Part shown: positions 54,360-62,674 of the stretch, piece by piece | Layout: each line of letters begins with the position of its first letter | Position numbering within the stretch: the first letter of the stretch is position 1 | Assembly: GCA_030425205.1 (NCBI GenBank) | Contig: JAUIAP010000007.1 | Coordinates: 1-64,000 of the forward strand | DNA from: Anaerolineae bacterium | Lineage (GTDB): Bacteria; Chloroflexota; Anaerolineae; Promineifilales; Promineifilaceae | Length of the DNA stretch: 64,000 bases | Reading direction: 5' to 3' | The notes under the pieces: generated by a model | What the model was told of the DNA's origin: nothing | Database searches by the model: none | Seen by the model: the letters and a program-made list of their open reading frames with translations, nothing else | Made by a program: the position numbers and the translations under genes

Positions 54360-55298
54360 ATGCAAAGATTACTGATTGATACAGACCCTGGCGTTGATGA
54401 TGCGCAGGCAATTTTGATGGCAGCAGCCCATCCCGATGCGAAAATCGAGGCACTATTTGCCGTCGGCGGCAATGTCGGGCTTGACCGCACGGTGCGCAAT
54501 GCCTTGACGATTGTCGAGGTTATCGAGCAAGAAATTCCCGTCTACGCAGGCTGTGACAAGCCGCTCATAGGCTTTCAGGAAGATGCAGCGGTCGTGCATG
54601 GCGACGACGGATTGGGCAATTCAGGGCGTGTGCCAAAGGTGCGACAAGTGGAGAAGACACACGCCGTCAATGCGCTGATCGAGATGGTCAATGCAGAGCC
54701 AAACGAATTCACGCTGGTTACGCTTGGGCCGTTGACAAATATTGCCGTCGCGCTCAAGCTGGACCCCGATTTGCCAAACAAAATTAAGCGCACGGTCGTG
54801 ATGGGCGGTGCGGTTACGGGCAAGGGGAATGTGAGCAATCTTTCGGCCGAATTTAACATCTACCACGATCCCGAAGCAGCCTATGTCGTTTTTGAGGCAT
54901 GGGCGCGGGCGGGTCAAATGATCGAACTGTACGATTGGGAAGCGACCGTTCGTCATGCGATCAGCGGCGACACGATTGACGAATGGGCAAAAATCGATAA
55001 TCCACGCGCCAAATTTTTCGGCGAAGTGTCGGCCTTTACGCTCAAATGGGTGCGTGAATCACTGGGCGAAAACGCCCTTTTTGGGGCCGACCCGCAAGCG
55101 ATGGCGGTGGTATTGGAACCAACGATCGTTACGCGCAGCGAAGACCACTATCTCGTAGTGGCAACGGACGGCGCATACACGCGCGGTCTGACGGTGGTCG
55201 ATTGGAGCGACCGCAGCAACCAGCCCATCAACGCCCGCATTGTGCTTGCCATTGACCGCAGCCGCTATGAACGGCTAATGTATAACAGTATTATGTGA
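54360..55298 (+). CDS. Inosine/uridine-preferring nucleoside hydrolase family protein
   Basis: Calcium-dependent N-ribosyl hydrolase that releases bases from nucleosides. The metal-binding cluster DTDPGVDDAQAI is at residues 7-18 and is intact; LVTLGPLTNIAVAL, RTVVMGGAV, EFNIYHDPEAA with the second set of ligands, and DPQAMAVVLEP follow. About 312 residues is the family norm. I begin at the ATG at 54360 because family members start a few residues before the DTDPG loop; a further in-frame ATG at 54321 adds 13 residues. It is probably cytoplasmic and used in nucleoside salvage. Confidence 0.92.
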   Translation: MQRLLIDTDPGVDDAQAILMAAAHPDAKIEALFAVGGNVGLDRTVRNALTIVEVIEQEIPVYAGCDKPLIGFQEDAAVVHGDDGLGNSGRVPKVRQVEKTHAVNALIEMVNAEPNEFTLVTLGPLTNIAVALKLDPDLPNKIKRTVVMGGAVTGKGNVSNLSAEFNIYHDPEAAYVVFEAWARAGQMIELYDWEATVRHAISGDTIDEWAKIDNPRAKFFGEVSAFTLKWVRESLGENALFGADPQAMAVVLEPTIVTRSEDHYLVVATDGAYTRGLTVVDWSDRSNQPINARIVLAIDRSRYERLMYNSIM

Positions 55299-55395
55299 AC
55301 CAACGACGGGATGGTGGTCACGTATGAAGCGACGAGCCATTGCACGGAAATAGTCATTCTGACCGCTGACCCACTAATAACAACGGAGCAACGCT

Positions 55396-56889
55396 ATGAA
55401 CTGGAAGCCGCCCGCCATTATCCTTTTTTCCATAACGCTCGCGCTACTGATGTCACGCTGGACGCTTGCTGCTGCCACGTCCTGCCCCGTGACGGTTGGA
55501 ATCGATTATGCCACCATTCAAGAGGCATTTGATCAAACCGCCTGCCGCATCATCAATATCCCCGCCGGCACCTACAATGAGCAACTGCGCTTTGACGCCT
55601 ATCAGGGGCTTTACATTATTCGTGGCGATGGGGCTGACCAAACGATTATTGATGCCAACCTCGCGTTAAACGCGAATGGCTTGAGCGTGCTCCTGAGAAC
55701 AGATTCGCGCGTTCTCTTTCAAGGGATGACGATTCGTAATGCCGACCGCAGTGGGGTGTCTGTTCAGAACATCGATCAAGACCCGCGCTCGCTGTTGCTC
55801 TTGGACGACATGACCATCACCGCCAATCGGGAAGGGGGTGTCGCAGGGACGGATAACGCTGCGATTACGATTGAGGATTCAACGATCAGTGACAACTTTT
55901 CCAACTTCTATGGGGCGGGCGTGCAGGCATCGGGCATTCTCACCATTATCAGAAGCGAGATTGTGTCGAACACATCGCAGGTCAACAACGACGGGGGCGG
56001 CGTTGCGTTGACGCGGACGGGAGAGCTGTCCATCGAAGACAGCACCATCGCTTACAATGTTTCACAGCGCAGCGGTGGTGGTATCTTTGTCGGTTCGGAT
56101 GTCGGATCGGCCGAAATTAAACGTTCAACCATCGCCCACAATCGCGCCGCGCAGACAGGGGGTGGTGTCTATGTTTTGAGCGATCCACCCATGAACATCA
56201 CCAACTCGACATTTGCCGACAACGCGGCGGAACAGGGATCGGCCATCTATTCACGCACCTATTTTGATGGAAACTCCCCCATCTCGCGCACGCTTGCCAT
56301 CTCATTCACGACGTTCGCCAGCAACCATGCCACGGCTGGCGCGCCTGATCCTGCCTCGACTATCTTTGCCCAAAACAGCGTCGTCACCCAATATCACGTC
56401 CTACATTACAACAACGAAGATTTCGACTGTGAGCCTGTCGATGCCGAATTTGTTTCCAACGGCTTCAACATCGAGCCGAGCAACGACTGTTACTTTCACA
56501 CGACCTTTGATCGGCCGAATACGCCATCAGCCGTGCTGCCATTGGCCGATAATGGAGGCCCAACGGCGACGATGTTGCCAGCAACAGGCTCCCCTGCCAT
56601 CGACGGGGGATTGGGCGGCGCGTTTTACTGCGGAATCAGCGAAGATCAACGGGGCGAACCGCGTCCCTACGACACCACTCCGCTGACGCCAGAGGCTTAT
56701 TGCGACATTGGCGCCGTTGAATGGCGCGATCAAGATGTCGCGCCACCGACCGCCGTCTCGCTGCGTCAACAAGAAGCTGGGTTACGCGATCAATCGGCCG
56801 ATTGGCTACGCATAGCTGGCGCATATATCCTGCTTTCCCTGATGGTAATTCGCGCAAAAAAGCCGCATAATCATTATTTGGGCAGGTAA
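55396..56889 (+). CDS. Right-handed beta-helix surface protein with choice-of-anchor Q domain
   Basis: A 497-residue secreted protein. After a signal peptide (about residues 1-26, ending LAAA) it has the pectin-lyase-like start YATIQEAFDQTACRIINIPAGTYNE, then repeating helix rungs such as SGVSVQN, AITIEDSTISDN and GGGVYVLSD, and the terminal domain LADNGGPTATMLPATGSPAIDGG followed by CDIGAVEW, the mark of choice-of-anchor Q proteins. The end is a C-terminal hydrophobic helix (LRIAGAYILLSLMVI) with basic tail. No lyase active site is evident, so it is more likely an adhesin or polysaccharide-binding protein than an enzyme. Confidence 0.88.
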   Translation: MNWKPPAIILFSITLALLMSRWTLAAATSCPVTVGIDYATIQEAFDQTACRIINIPAGTYNEQLRFDAYQGLYIIRGDGADQTIIDANLALNANGLSVLLRTDSRVLFQGMTIRNADRSGVSVQNIDQDPRSLLLLDDMTITANREGGVAGTDNAAITIEDSTISDNFSNFYGAGVQASGILTIIRSEIVSNTSQVNNDGGGVALTRTGELSIEDSTIAYNVSQRSGGGIFVGSDVGSAEIKRSTIAHNRAAQTGGGVYVLSDPPMNITNSTFADNAAEQGSAIYSRTYFDGNSPISRTLAISFTTFASNHATAGAPDPASTIFAQNSVVTQYHVLHYNNEDFDCEPVDAEFVSNGFNIEPSNDCYFHTTFDRPNTPSAVLPLADNGGPTATMLPATGSPAIDGGLGGAFYCGISEDQRGEPRPYDTTPLTPEAYCDIGAVEWRDQDVAPPTAVSLRQQEAGLRDQSADWLRIAGAYILLSLMVIRAKKPHNHYLGR

Positions 56890-56923
56890 TGACGCCTGAC
56901 TTTTCTGACTGAACGAGGATACG

Positions 56924-58621
56924 ATGAAAACTTATCAACGCTGGATTGGACTTATTTTGCTTGCACTGCTTTGCACGCCGATGGGTGTGATTCACGCACA
57001 AGAAAAAACATATAGCGCGGATCGCTTTGAGAGCGCAGTCGTCATCGAGGACGAGGGCGCAATTTTGGTCACAGAAACGATAGAGTTCAACTTTGTTGGG
57101 GGACCCTTCACCTTTGTCTTTCGTGAGTTGCCGCTTGGGAACACCGATGGCATTTCGATTGTCCGTGCGAGCGTCGATGGGGTAGTTTATCCCGTCGGGG
57201 AAGATGCGGGTCAGGTTGAAATCGAGCGCGGCGATCCGATGCGCATCACGTGGCACTTTGAGCCGATGAGCAACGTTGCGCGCAGCGTTCAATTGGTCTA
57301 TCGCATGGAGGGTGTGGTGCGTCCTGAGAATGGAACAGATGCACTGCACTGGCAACCGCTGCCCGATAGCTACGACTATGCAATCGGTGAGAGCGAGACA
57401 ACCATCACCTATCCCGCTAGCGCAACGCTGATCGGCGAGCCAATGATCGAGGCTGGCACAGCGACAATCGAACAATCGGCCGATCAAGTCACCTTCACGA
57501 CGCAGAGGTTAGAGCCAGACACGCCCCTCGTTGTCTCCATGCAGTTTGCAGAAGGTTCATTGATTTCTGCACCCCCCGCATGGTTTGTGCAAGAGCAGAT
57601 CAATGCAGAACACCTTCCCTATTGGGTCGGCGCGGCGTTGGCCCTATTCGCCGCTGGACTCGCGGGCATCGTCTCTTTCTGGCGACGCAACAATGTATCA
57701 CTCAAGAACAAGGGAACGGTCATGTCACCTCCCAATGACATCGCTCCCGGCATGGCGGGTGCCCTCCTTACGCATGGTAAACCGACATGGACACACGCTC
57801 AGGCGACACTCTACAGCTTGGCCGAACAAGGCGTCCTGATCATTGAAGAGTTGCCCGAAAAAACATGGTATCGCAAACATGATTTTGCGGTCAAACTGAT
57901 CGACCAGAATAGTGGTCTGCGGCCGCATGAAGAAGGTTTGTTAACCATGCTGTTTGGTGAAAAATTTGAACGTGAGACGTCGGTCAAACTTTCAGAGGTG
58001 AGCAAGAAGATCACGGGCAAAGGGTGGAAACAGTATGAAGAGCCACTCCAGGCTGAACTGAAGCAGGCTGGATTTATGAGCGACAAGCGCAAACGGGCGC
58101 AAAACGTTATGCTCGGTGTTGGCACACTATTCATGGTCATCAGCATCCTTGGCATTGTGGTGACAGTTTTCTGGGGCGAATCGATCAACTATTATGCGCC
58201 GTTGGCCGTTGCGTTTGCCTTTATGGGACTTGCGGTAGGCAGTTTTATCTTTGGTGCAATGCTGGCTCCGTTGAGTGATGCAGGTGCTGAGATGGCGGTC
58301 GCATGGAACCAGTTCAGCAACTATCTCAAGGACATTTCCAAAGGGAAGCAGTCTGTAGACAGCCCCACGATGTTTGAGAAATATCTGCCCCATGCAGCAT
58401 CATTTGGCTTGCTGAGCCAGTGGACAAAACATTTTGAGAAGGCTGGCTGGACAGAGTTGCCCCCTTATGTCCATGTGTTGCCCACGACCGATAGCTCGCA
58501 AGCATGGCTGACGTTCGTCTATATGCAGGGCGCGTTTCAGTCGTCTGGCGGTAGTGCGGCCGGTGGTGCCGGTGCGGCTGGCGCAGGTGCGGCCGGTGGT
58601 GGCGCCAGTGGTGCGGGCTAA
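56924..58621 (+). CDS. DUF2207 membrane protein
   Basis: A 565-residue membrane protein of the DUF2207 family. A signal peptide (about residues 1-26) leads to a beta-rich extracytoplasmic domain (AVVIEDEGAILVTETIEFNF, then FTFVFRELPL, typical for DUF2207). A transmembrane helix (about residues 226-246), a cytoplasmic winged-helix-like domain (MAGALLTHGKPTWTHAQATLYSLAEQGVLIIEE), and a pair of helices near 390-445 follow. The end is a low-complexity Gly/Ala tail, as often seen in this family. GAGGA precedes the ATG. Function unknown. Confidence 0.88.
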   Translation: MKTYQRWIGLILLALLCTPMGVIHAQEKTYSADRFESAVVIEDEGAILVTETIEFNFVGGPFTFVFRELPLGNTDGISIVRASVDGVVYPVGEDAGQVEIERGDPMRITWHFEPMSNVARSVQLVYRMEGVVRPENGTDALHWQPLPDSYDYAIGESETTITYPASATLIGEPMIEAGTATIEQSADQVTFTTQRLEPDTPLVVSMQFAEGSLISAPPAWFVQEQINAEHLPYWVGAALALFAAGLAGIVSFWRRNNVSLKNKGTVMSPPNDIAPGMAGALLTHGKPTWTHAQATLYSLAEQGVLIIEELPEKTWYRKHDFAVKLIDQNSGLRPHEEGLLTMLFGEKFERETSVKLSEVSKKITGKGWKQYEEPLQAELKQAGFMSDKRKRAQNVMLGVGTLFMVISILGIVVTVFWGESINYYAPLAVAFAFMGLAVGSFIFGAMLAPLSDAGAEMAVAWNQFSNYLKDISKGKQSVDSPTMFEKYLPHAASFGLLSQWTKHFEKAGWTELPPYVHVLPTTDSSQAWLTFVYMQGAFQSSGGSAAGGAGAAGAGAAGGGASGAG

Positions 58622-58660
58622 ACCTTCTCGCGCGCAATTTATCGTTGTCATAGCATTAGG

Positions 58661-58775
58661 TACAGCGTAAAGTAAGTCCCGGCATACCTGCGAAGGCAGG
58701 TATCCATTCTTTCTCTGGGACTGGATTCTCGCGCAGGCGGGAATGACAGTCCCATACAATTTACCTTACGCTGTA
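58661..58775. mobile_element. MITE-like element with terminal inverted repeats
   Basis: A 115-base non-coding element with 15-base ends tacagcgtaaagtaa and ttaccttacgctgta (one mismatch) and the same five bases, ttagg, on both sides, as expected of a target-site duplication. Inside are two palindromes, atacctgcgaaggcaggtat and a cgcgcaggcggga segment. A degraded copy lies at 20490-20577. No transposase is nearby. Confidence 0.7.
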
Positions 58776-58791
58776 TTAGGAAAAAGATCAG

Positions 58792-59667
58792 ATGTCAACT
58801 GAATTCCGCCGAGCCATTCTCATCACCCTGCTTATCTTGGCCGTTGCCAGCACGCTCGCATTTGTGGGCAGCGACAACGGCCAGCAGTTGGCTAATCGGC
58901 CGATATTTGCAATATGTGTCGCCCTCGCCTTTGTCATCAACTGGATCGCTTATATCCCGTCCCAATACTATCAAACCGAAAAGTATTTTGATTTCACAGG
59001 CGCAATCACCAACATCACGCTGCCGCTCGTTGCCATCTTGCTAAGCTCTGAGACAGACGCGCGCAGTTGGTTGCTGTTTGCCTTAATTGCGATCTGGGCG
59101 GGGCGGTTGGGTTGGTTTCTGTTTGGACGCATTCAAGCGGTCGGGCATGACAGTCGCTTTACTGAGATGAAGCAGAGCGCACCACGTTTCTTTATCACAT
59201 GGTCGCTGCAAGCGTTGTGGGGCAGCTTCTCGCTGGCGGCGGGATTGGCGGCGATCACGGCGGTGGAAAATCGGCCGATTGGCATAATCGCCATCATCGG
59301 CCTGCTCGTTTGGCTCGTTGGCTTTGGCATTGAAGTGGTTGCCGATCAGCAGAAAAGCCAGTTCCGCCAAGGCCCCGCCAATCGCGACAAATTTATCCAG
59401 ACTGGCCTGTGGGCATGGTCGCGCCACCCCAACTATTTTGGCGAAATCGTATTGTGGTTCGGGATTGCCATCATCGCGCTGCCCGTGTTGAGCGGCTGGC
59501 AATGGGTCACGCTGCTTTCTCCCGTCTTTGTGATCGTTCTGTTGACATCCATCAGCGGCGTTCCGCTGCTTGAGGCGAAGGCAGATGAGAAGTGGGGTGG
59601 TGAAAGCGGGTATGAACGCTATAAGGCCAACACGCCCGTTTTGATTCCGCGTCCGCCGACAAATTAA
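58792..59667 (+). CDS. DUF1295 (steroid 5-alpha-reductase-like) membrane protein
   Basis: A 291-residue integral membrane protein with about six to seven helices. DUF1295 landmarks include YFDFTGAITNITLPL, LIAIWAGRLGWFLFGRI, QALWGSFSLAAGLAAI, FGIEVVADQQKSQFRQ, and the C-terminal TGLWAWSRHPNYFGEIVLWFGI, which matches the cofactor/active-site region of the isoprenylcysteine methyltransferase/steroid reductase superfamily. The substrate in bacteria is unknown, probably a lipid or isoprenoid. It is separated from the DUF2207 gene by the MITE-like element. Confidence 0.9.
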   Translation: MSTEFRRAILITLLILAVASTLAFVGSDNGQQLANRPIFAICVALAFVINWIAYIPSQYYQTEKYFDFTGAITNITLPLVAILLSSETDARSWLLFALIAIWAGRLGWFLFGRIQAVGHDSRFTEMKQSAPRFFITWSLQALWGSFSLAAGLAAITAVENRPIGIIAIIGLLVWLVGFGIEVVADQQKSQFRQGPANRDKFIQTGLWAWSRHPNYFGEIVLWFGIAIIALPVLSGWQWVTLLSPVFVIVLLTSISGVPLLEAKADEKWGGESGYERYKANTPVLIPRPPTN

Positions 59668-59694
59668 AATAGTTGCCAGTGTTTAGAGGAGTGA

Positions 59695-60405
59695 ATGATG
59701 CAGATAATCGGGGCTGGTTTCGGCCGAACTGGAACCCTATCACTCAAACATGCGCTCGAAGCGTTGGGATTTGCGCCATGCTACCACATGACCGAAGCAT
59801 TCGAAAATGCGGGTCACATTGAAAAGTGGCAGGCAGTTGTTGACGGCGAGCCACCCGCATGGGATGCGCTGCTGGGCAACTATCAGGCGGGGGTCGATGT
59901 GCCTGTCAGCCTCTACTACAAAGAGCTGATGGCGCACTATCCTGCGGCGAAGGTCGTGCTTTCGGTGCGCGACGCTGACCGCTGGTATGAGAGCGTTGCC
60001 GAGACGATCTATCAGATGCGAGAACTGCCCCGCTGGATGGAGCGGTTGCCCAGATTGGGCGGATTTCTACGTTTGACACGCACCATGATCTGGGAAGGTT
60101 TTTTCTCAGATCGCTTTACAGATCGGGCGTTTGCGATGGCTCAGTTCGAGCGACACAATGCTGAGGTGCGCCGTACTGTGCCAGCAGAGCGACTGCTTGT
60201 CTACAGCGTGAAAGAGGGATGGGCGCCCCTCTGCGAATTTTTGAACGTCCCAGTTCCCGACAAACCCTTTCCCCATGTCAACGACCGCGCAGACATTCAA
60301 AGACGCATCAACGTCATGCACTGGATCAGCCGTCTCATTCCTCTCATGCTGACTGGCGGCGGGGCGGCCATAATTTGGCGGCTGTCACGCCGATTTTCCA
60401 CCTAA
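59695..60405 (+). CDS. Sulfotransferase family protein
   Basis: A 236-residue protein of the Sulfotransfer_4 group. The N-terminal GAGFGRTGTLSLKHALEALGF is the 5'-phosphosulfate-binding loop of PAPS-dependent sulfotransferases, and VVLSVRDADRWYESV is the 3'-phosphate-binding segment with the conserved Arg and Ser. YSVKEGWAPLCEFLNVPVPDKPFPHVN closes the fold. A hydrophobic segment near the C-terminus (LIPLMLTGGGAAIIWRL) suggests membrane association. GAGGAG precedes the ATG pair at 59695/59698. The acceptor molecule is unknown. Confidence 0.88.
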   Translation: MMQIIGAGFGRTGTLSLKHALEALGFAPCYHMTEAFENAGHIEKWQAVVDGEPPAWDALLGNYQAGVDVPVSLYYKELMAHYPAAKVVLSVRDADRWYESVAETIYQMRELPRWMERLPRLGGFLRLTRTMIWEGFFSDRFTDRAFAMAQFERHNAEVRRTVPAERLLVYSVKEGWAPLCEFLNVPVPDKPFPHVNDRADIQRRINVMHWISRLIPLMLTGGGAAIIWRLSRRFST

Positions 60406-60727
60406 AATGTCAACGCCCCCTAGTTTCTGATTGCGACAACAAAATAATCACGCATTCGTAGGGGCAGGTTTGTTGGTCTTTAAAAAATTAATTCGGTAAT
60501 AGATTTGTTATTCCCGCGAAGGCGGGAATCCACTCTTCTGGCGAGGACGTTTCGGGAAATCCATACCGCAGGGTCACGGAGTGACATTCCCGAAACACGC
60601 TGATTTTGTTACTGATCTATTTTTTAAACTGCAAGCAACCTGCCCTTCAATAGCCAATTGACAAAACAGAACAAATCGTCTATTATACCAGAAGGTTAAT
60701 TAACCAATTGGTTAAATACCCCAATTC
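60406..60727. other. Intergenic region upstream of the second ArsR module
   Basis: 322 bases without a gene. Repeats fill the left part: a half copy of gtaggggcaggttt (60459), the phrase ttggtcttt and attaattcggtaa (60471-60500), cccgcgaaggcggg (60513-60526), and gtttcggg/cccgaaac arms (60549 and 60588). The right part holds the promoter/operator at 60658-60715. The left part matches the repeats before the other ArsR gene. Confidence 0.65.
60658..60715 (+). promoter_or_regulatory. Sigma-70-type promoter with overlapping palindromic operators
   Basis: TTGACA (60658-60663) and TATTAT (60681-60686) have the ideal 17-base spacing. Just downstream are two overlapping perfect palindromes, ggttaattaacc (60694-60705) and ttaaccaattggttaa (60700-60715), covering the likely transcription start. 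The arsR start is at 60728. This is what an autoregulated ArsR operon looks like. Confidence 0.75.
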
Positions 60728-61099
60728 ATGATGAACGACGAAGACAGACTTAACGAGATTTTTGCAGCATTAGCCAATACGACGCGGCGTGCGATTTTGG
60801 CACGGCTGGCGCAGGGTGAGGCGACGGTCAACGAGCTGGCAGAGCCATTCGACATGAGTTTGCCCGCCATTTCAAAGCACATTCGGGTCTTGGAGCGGGC
60901 GGGGTTAATCATACAGGGTCAAAAAGCCCAGTATCGACCCTGCACGCTTGACGCAACGCCCTTGCAAGAGATATCCAAATGGACAGATCGCTATCGCCAT
61001 ATTTGGGAGACCAGTTTTGATCGGATGGATGCGTATATTTTGCAACTTGGGGACAACATAAATCACGAACGAGATGCTGCTGAAGAATCTCAATCGTAA
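60728..61099 (+). CDS. ArsR-family HTH transcriptional repressor
   Basis: A 123-residue winged-helix regulator. It begins with the family motif IFAALANTTRRAILARLAQGEATVNELAEPFDMSLPAISKHIRVLERAGLI, and the wing QGQKAQYRPCTLDATPLQEI follows, then WTDRYRHIWETSFDRMDAYI, the helix shared by ArsR proteins paired with AHSA1 partners. A single Cys is present, so no CxC metal site. ATG at 60728 and 60731 are both usable. The AHSA1-type gene starts 20 bases downstream. It probably binds the palindromes at 60694-60715. Confidence 0.93.
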   Translation: MMNDEDRLNEIFAALANTTRRAILARLAQGEATVNELAEPFDMSLPAISKHIRVLERAGLIIQGQKAQYRPCTLDATPLQEISKWTDRYRHIWETSFDRMDAYILQLGDNINHERDAAEESQS

Positions 61100-61119
61100 C
61101 AATAGTTCGGAGAATTATA

Positions 61120-61608
61120 ATGAGTGATAACACGATGACGAAAGACGCAGTGGTTATTGAACGAACGTTTGCCGCACCTATCGATGTAATTTGGCAACTG
61201 TGGACAGATGGTGAACAGTTTGCGAAGTGGTATGGGCCATCGGGGATGACAATTCCCGTTGCCGAGATGGATGTGCGCGTCGGTGGCAAGCGGCTGATCT
61301 GTATGGAGATGGCTGAACGCAATATGAAAATGTGGTTTACGGGCGAGTATCGGGAGGTTGTGCCGCCTGTGCGACTCGTTTATACAGACAGCATGTCTGA
61401 CGAAGATGGCAACGTCCTCTCACCACAGGCGATGGGAATGCCAGAGGGACATCCAGAGGTAACTGAGGTGATCGTGGCGTTGTCAGACCTCAATGGGCGC
61501 ACAAAAATGGTGCTGACGCACGTGGGGATTTCGGCCGATTCTGGTGGTGCAGGCGGTTGGGAGATGGCGTTCGATAAGCTGGCGGCGTATCTTGAAACGC
61601 TTAATTGA
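61120..61608 (+). CDS. SRPBCC/AHSA1 domain protein
   Basis: A 162-residue START-like protein, with VIERTFAAPIDVIWQLWTDGEQFAKWYGP at the start, a MDVRVGGKRLICMEM strand pair, WFTGEYREVVPPVRLVYTDSMSDEDGN, and the C-terminal SGGAGGWEMAFDKLAAYLE helix typical of AHSA1 partners of ArsR repressors. A CGGAGA site precedes the ATG. Its last eight bases overlap the end of the convergent ABC ATPase gene. The ligand is unknown. Confidence 0.92.
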   Translation: MSDNTMTKDAVVIERTFAAPIDVIWQLWTDGEQFAKWYGPSGMTIPVAEMDVRVGGKRLICMEMAERNMKMWFTGEYREVVPPVRLVYTDSMSDEDGNVLSPQAMGMPEGHPEVTEVIVALSDLNGRTKMVLTHVGISADSGGAGGWEMAFDKLAAYLETLN

Positions 61609-62620
61609 GCGAGCTGATGGCGTTTAGTTCGGCCGTTAATTCAGCCAGCGAGTCGTGTTGTGAATGACCTGTGGGATGGTTGAGTTGCCAACTTGTGGGG
61701 TTGCAGATAACGTGGATGGCGGAACCATTTCGGCCGAAATGCACCCGATACCCCTCCCGTTCCAATGCACGTGCCGCCCACGTTGCGCTCAACCCCTCGC
61801 CCACGACGCTCACTTTGCCGCGCCCGTTCTGCTGCACGCGAAACGAGCCCGTCTCTGCGTCAAACATCACCCCTTCGCTGGCAAACGCCGCCGCAAACGC
61901 ACCGCTCAACACCAAATCCTCAGGTGCGCCCACGTGCAACTCCCCGTTTGAGAGCAGCCACAATACGTCCGCACTGCGCAAGGCAAGGTCGAGATCGTGG
62001 GTTGAAAGCAGGATGGCGCGGTCGCTATCATGGGCGAGGCGGCGCAGAATTTGCATAATCTCGACGCGCCGGGGCAGGTCGAGATAGGCGGTTGGTTCAT
62101 CGAGCAGCATCAACTGTGGCTCTTGCGCCAGCGCACGCGCAATCAACACCTTTTGGCGTTCACCATCGCTCAGCTCGCTGACGGGACGGTCTGCCAGCGC
62201 AACTGCCCCAACCGATTCAAAGGCGGTTTGGATGATGGCCTCATCTTCGGCCGAAAGTGTGCCGCGCCAATCGGTGTATGGATAGCGACCCAGTGCAACC
62301 AGCGCATACGCCGAGAGCAATCCCACATCAATCCGCTCGGTCAGCACAATACTCAACTGTCTGGCGAGCGCGTTGGGCGAATAGTGCGCCAACTCTTTGC
62401 CCGCCAACATGACCGATCCCGACAAGGCCGGTTGCAACCCCGCCAGCGTTCTCATCAGCGTCGATTTGCCCGCCCCATTCGGCCCCAGCAGACAGACCAA
62501 CCGCCCCCGTTCCAGCGACAGGTCGAGTCCATGCGCGATCACTTTTGGTGACCGATTGCGCACCCGATAGCCGATGCTAAGTTCTCTCGTTTCAAGAATC
62601 GAACGCATTGGTGAATCCAT
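61601..62620 (-). CDS. Iron/cobalamin-type ABC transporter ATP-binding protein (FecE/BtuD-like)
   Basis: ATPase of a type II ABC importer. Walker A is GPNGAGKST at about residues 46-54, the signature is the variant LSDGERQK, Walker B is LMLLDEPTAYLDLPRR and the H-loop is LSTHD. About 90 residues follow the usual end (FDAETGSFRVQQ, VVGEGLSATWAARALEREGY), a C-terminal extension that looks like a small regulatory domain. The gene order on the minus strand is substrate-binding protein, permease, ATPase. Siderophore, haem or vitamin B12 could be the cargo; the sequence does not tell. Confidence 0.93.
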   Translation of the reverse strand: MDSPMRSILETRELSIGYRVRNRSPKVIAHGLDLSLERGRLVCLLGPNGAGKSTLMRTLAGLQPALSGSVMLAGKELAHYSPNALARQLSIVLTERIDVGLLSAYALVALGRYPYTDWRGTLSAEDEAIIQTAFESVGAVALADRPVSELSDGERQKVLIARALAQEPQLMLLDEPTAYLDLPRRVEIMQILRRLAHDSDRAILLSTHDLDLALRSADVLWLLSNGELHVGAPEDLVLSGAFAAAFASEGVMFDAETGSFRVQQNGRGKVSVVGEGLSATWAARALEREGYRVHFGRNGSAIHVICNPTSWQLNHPTGHSQHDSLAELTAELNAISSLN

Positions 62621-62674
62621 AAGCCATTACCAAAATAGACGAGTCAGCATAATCCTGTCCGCCTGAAATCCCAC

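Noticed and set aside
55311-55532. 73-codon frame at the start of the beta-helix gene
   Set aside because: Overlaps the signal-peptide region of the real gene in another frame and has no ribosome-binding site.
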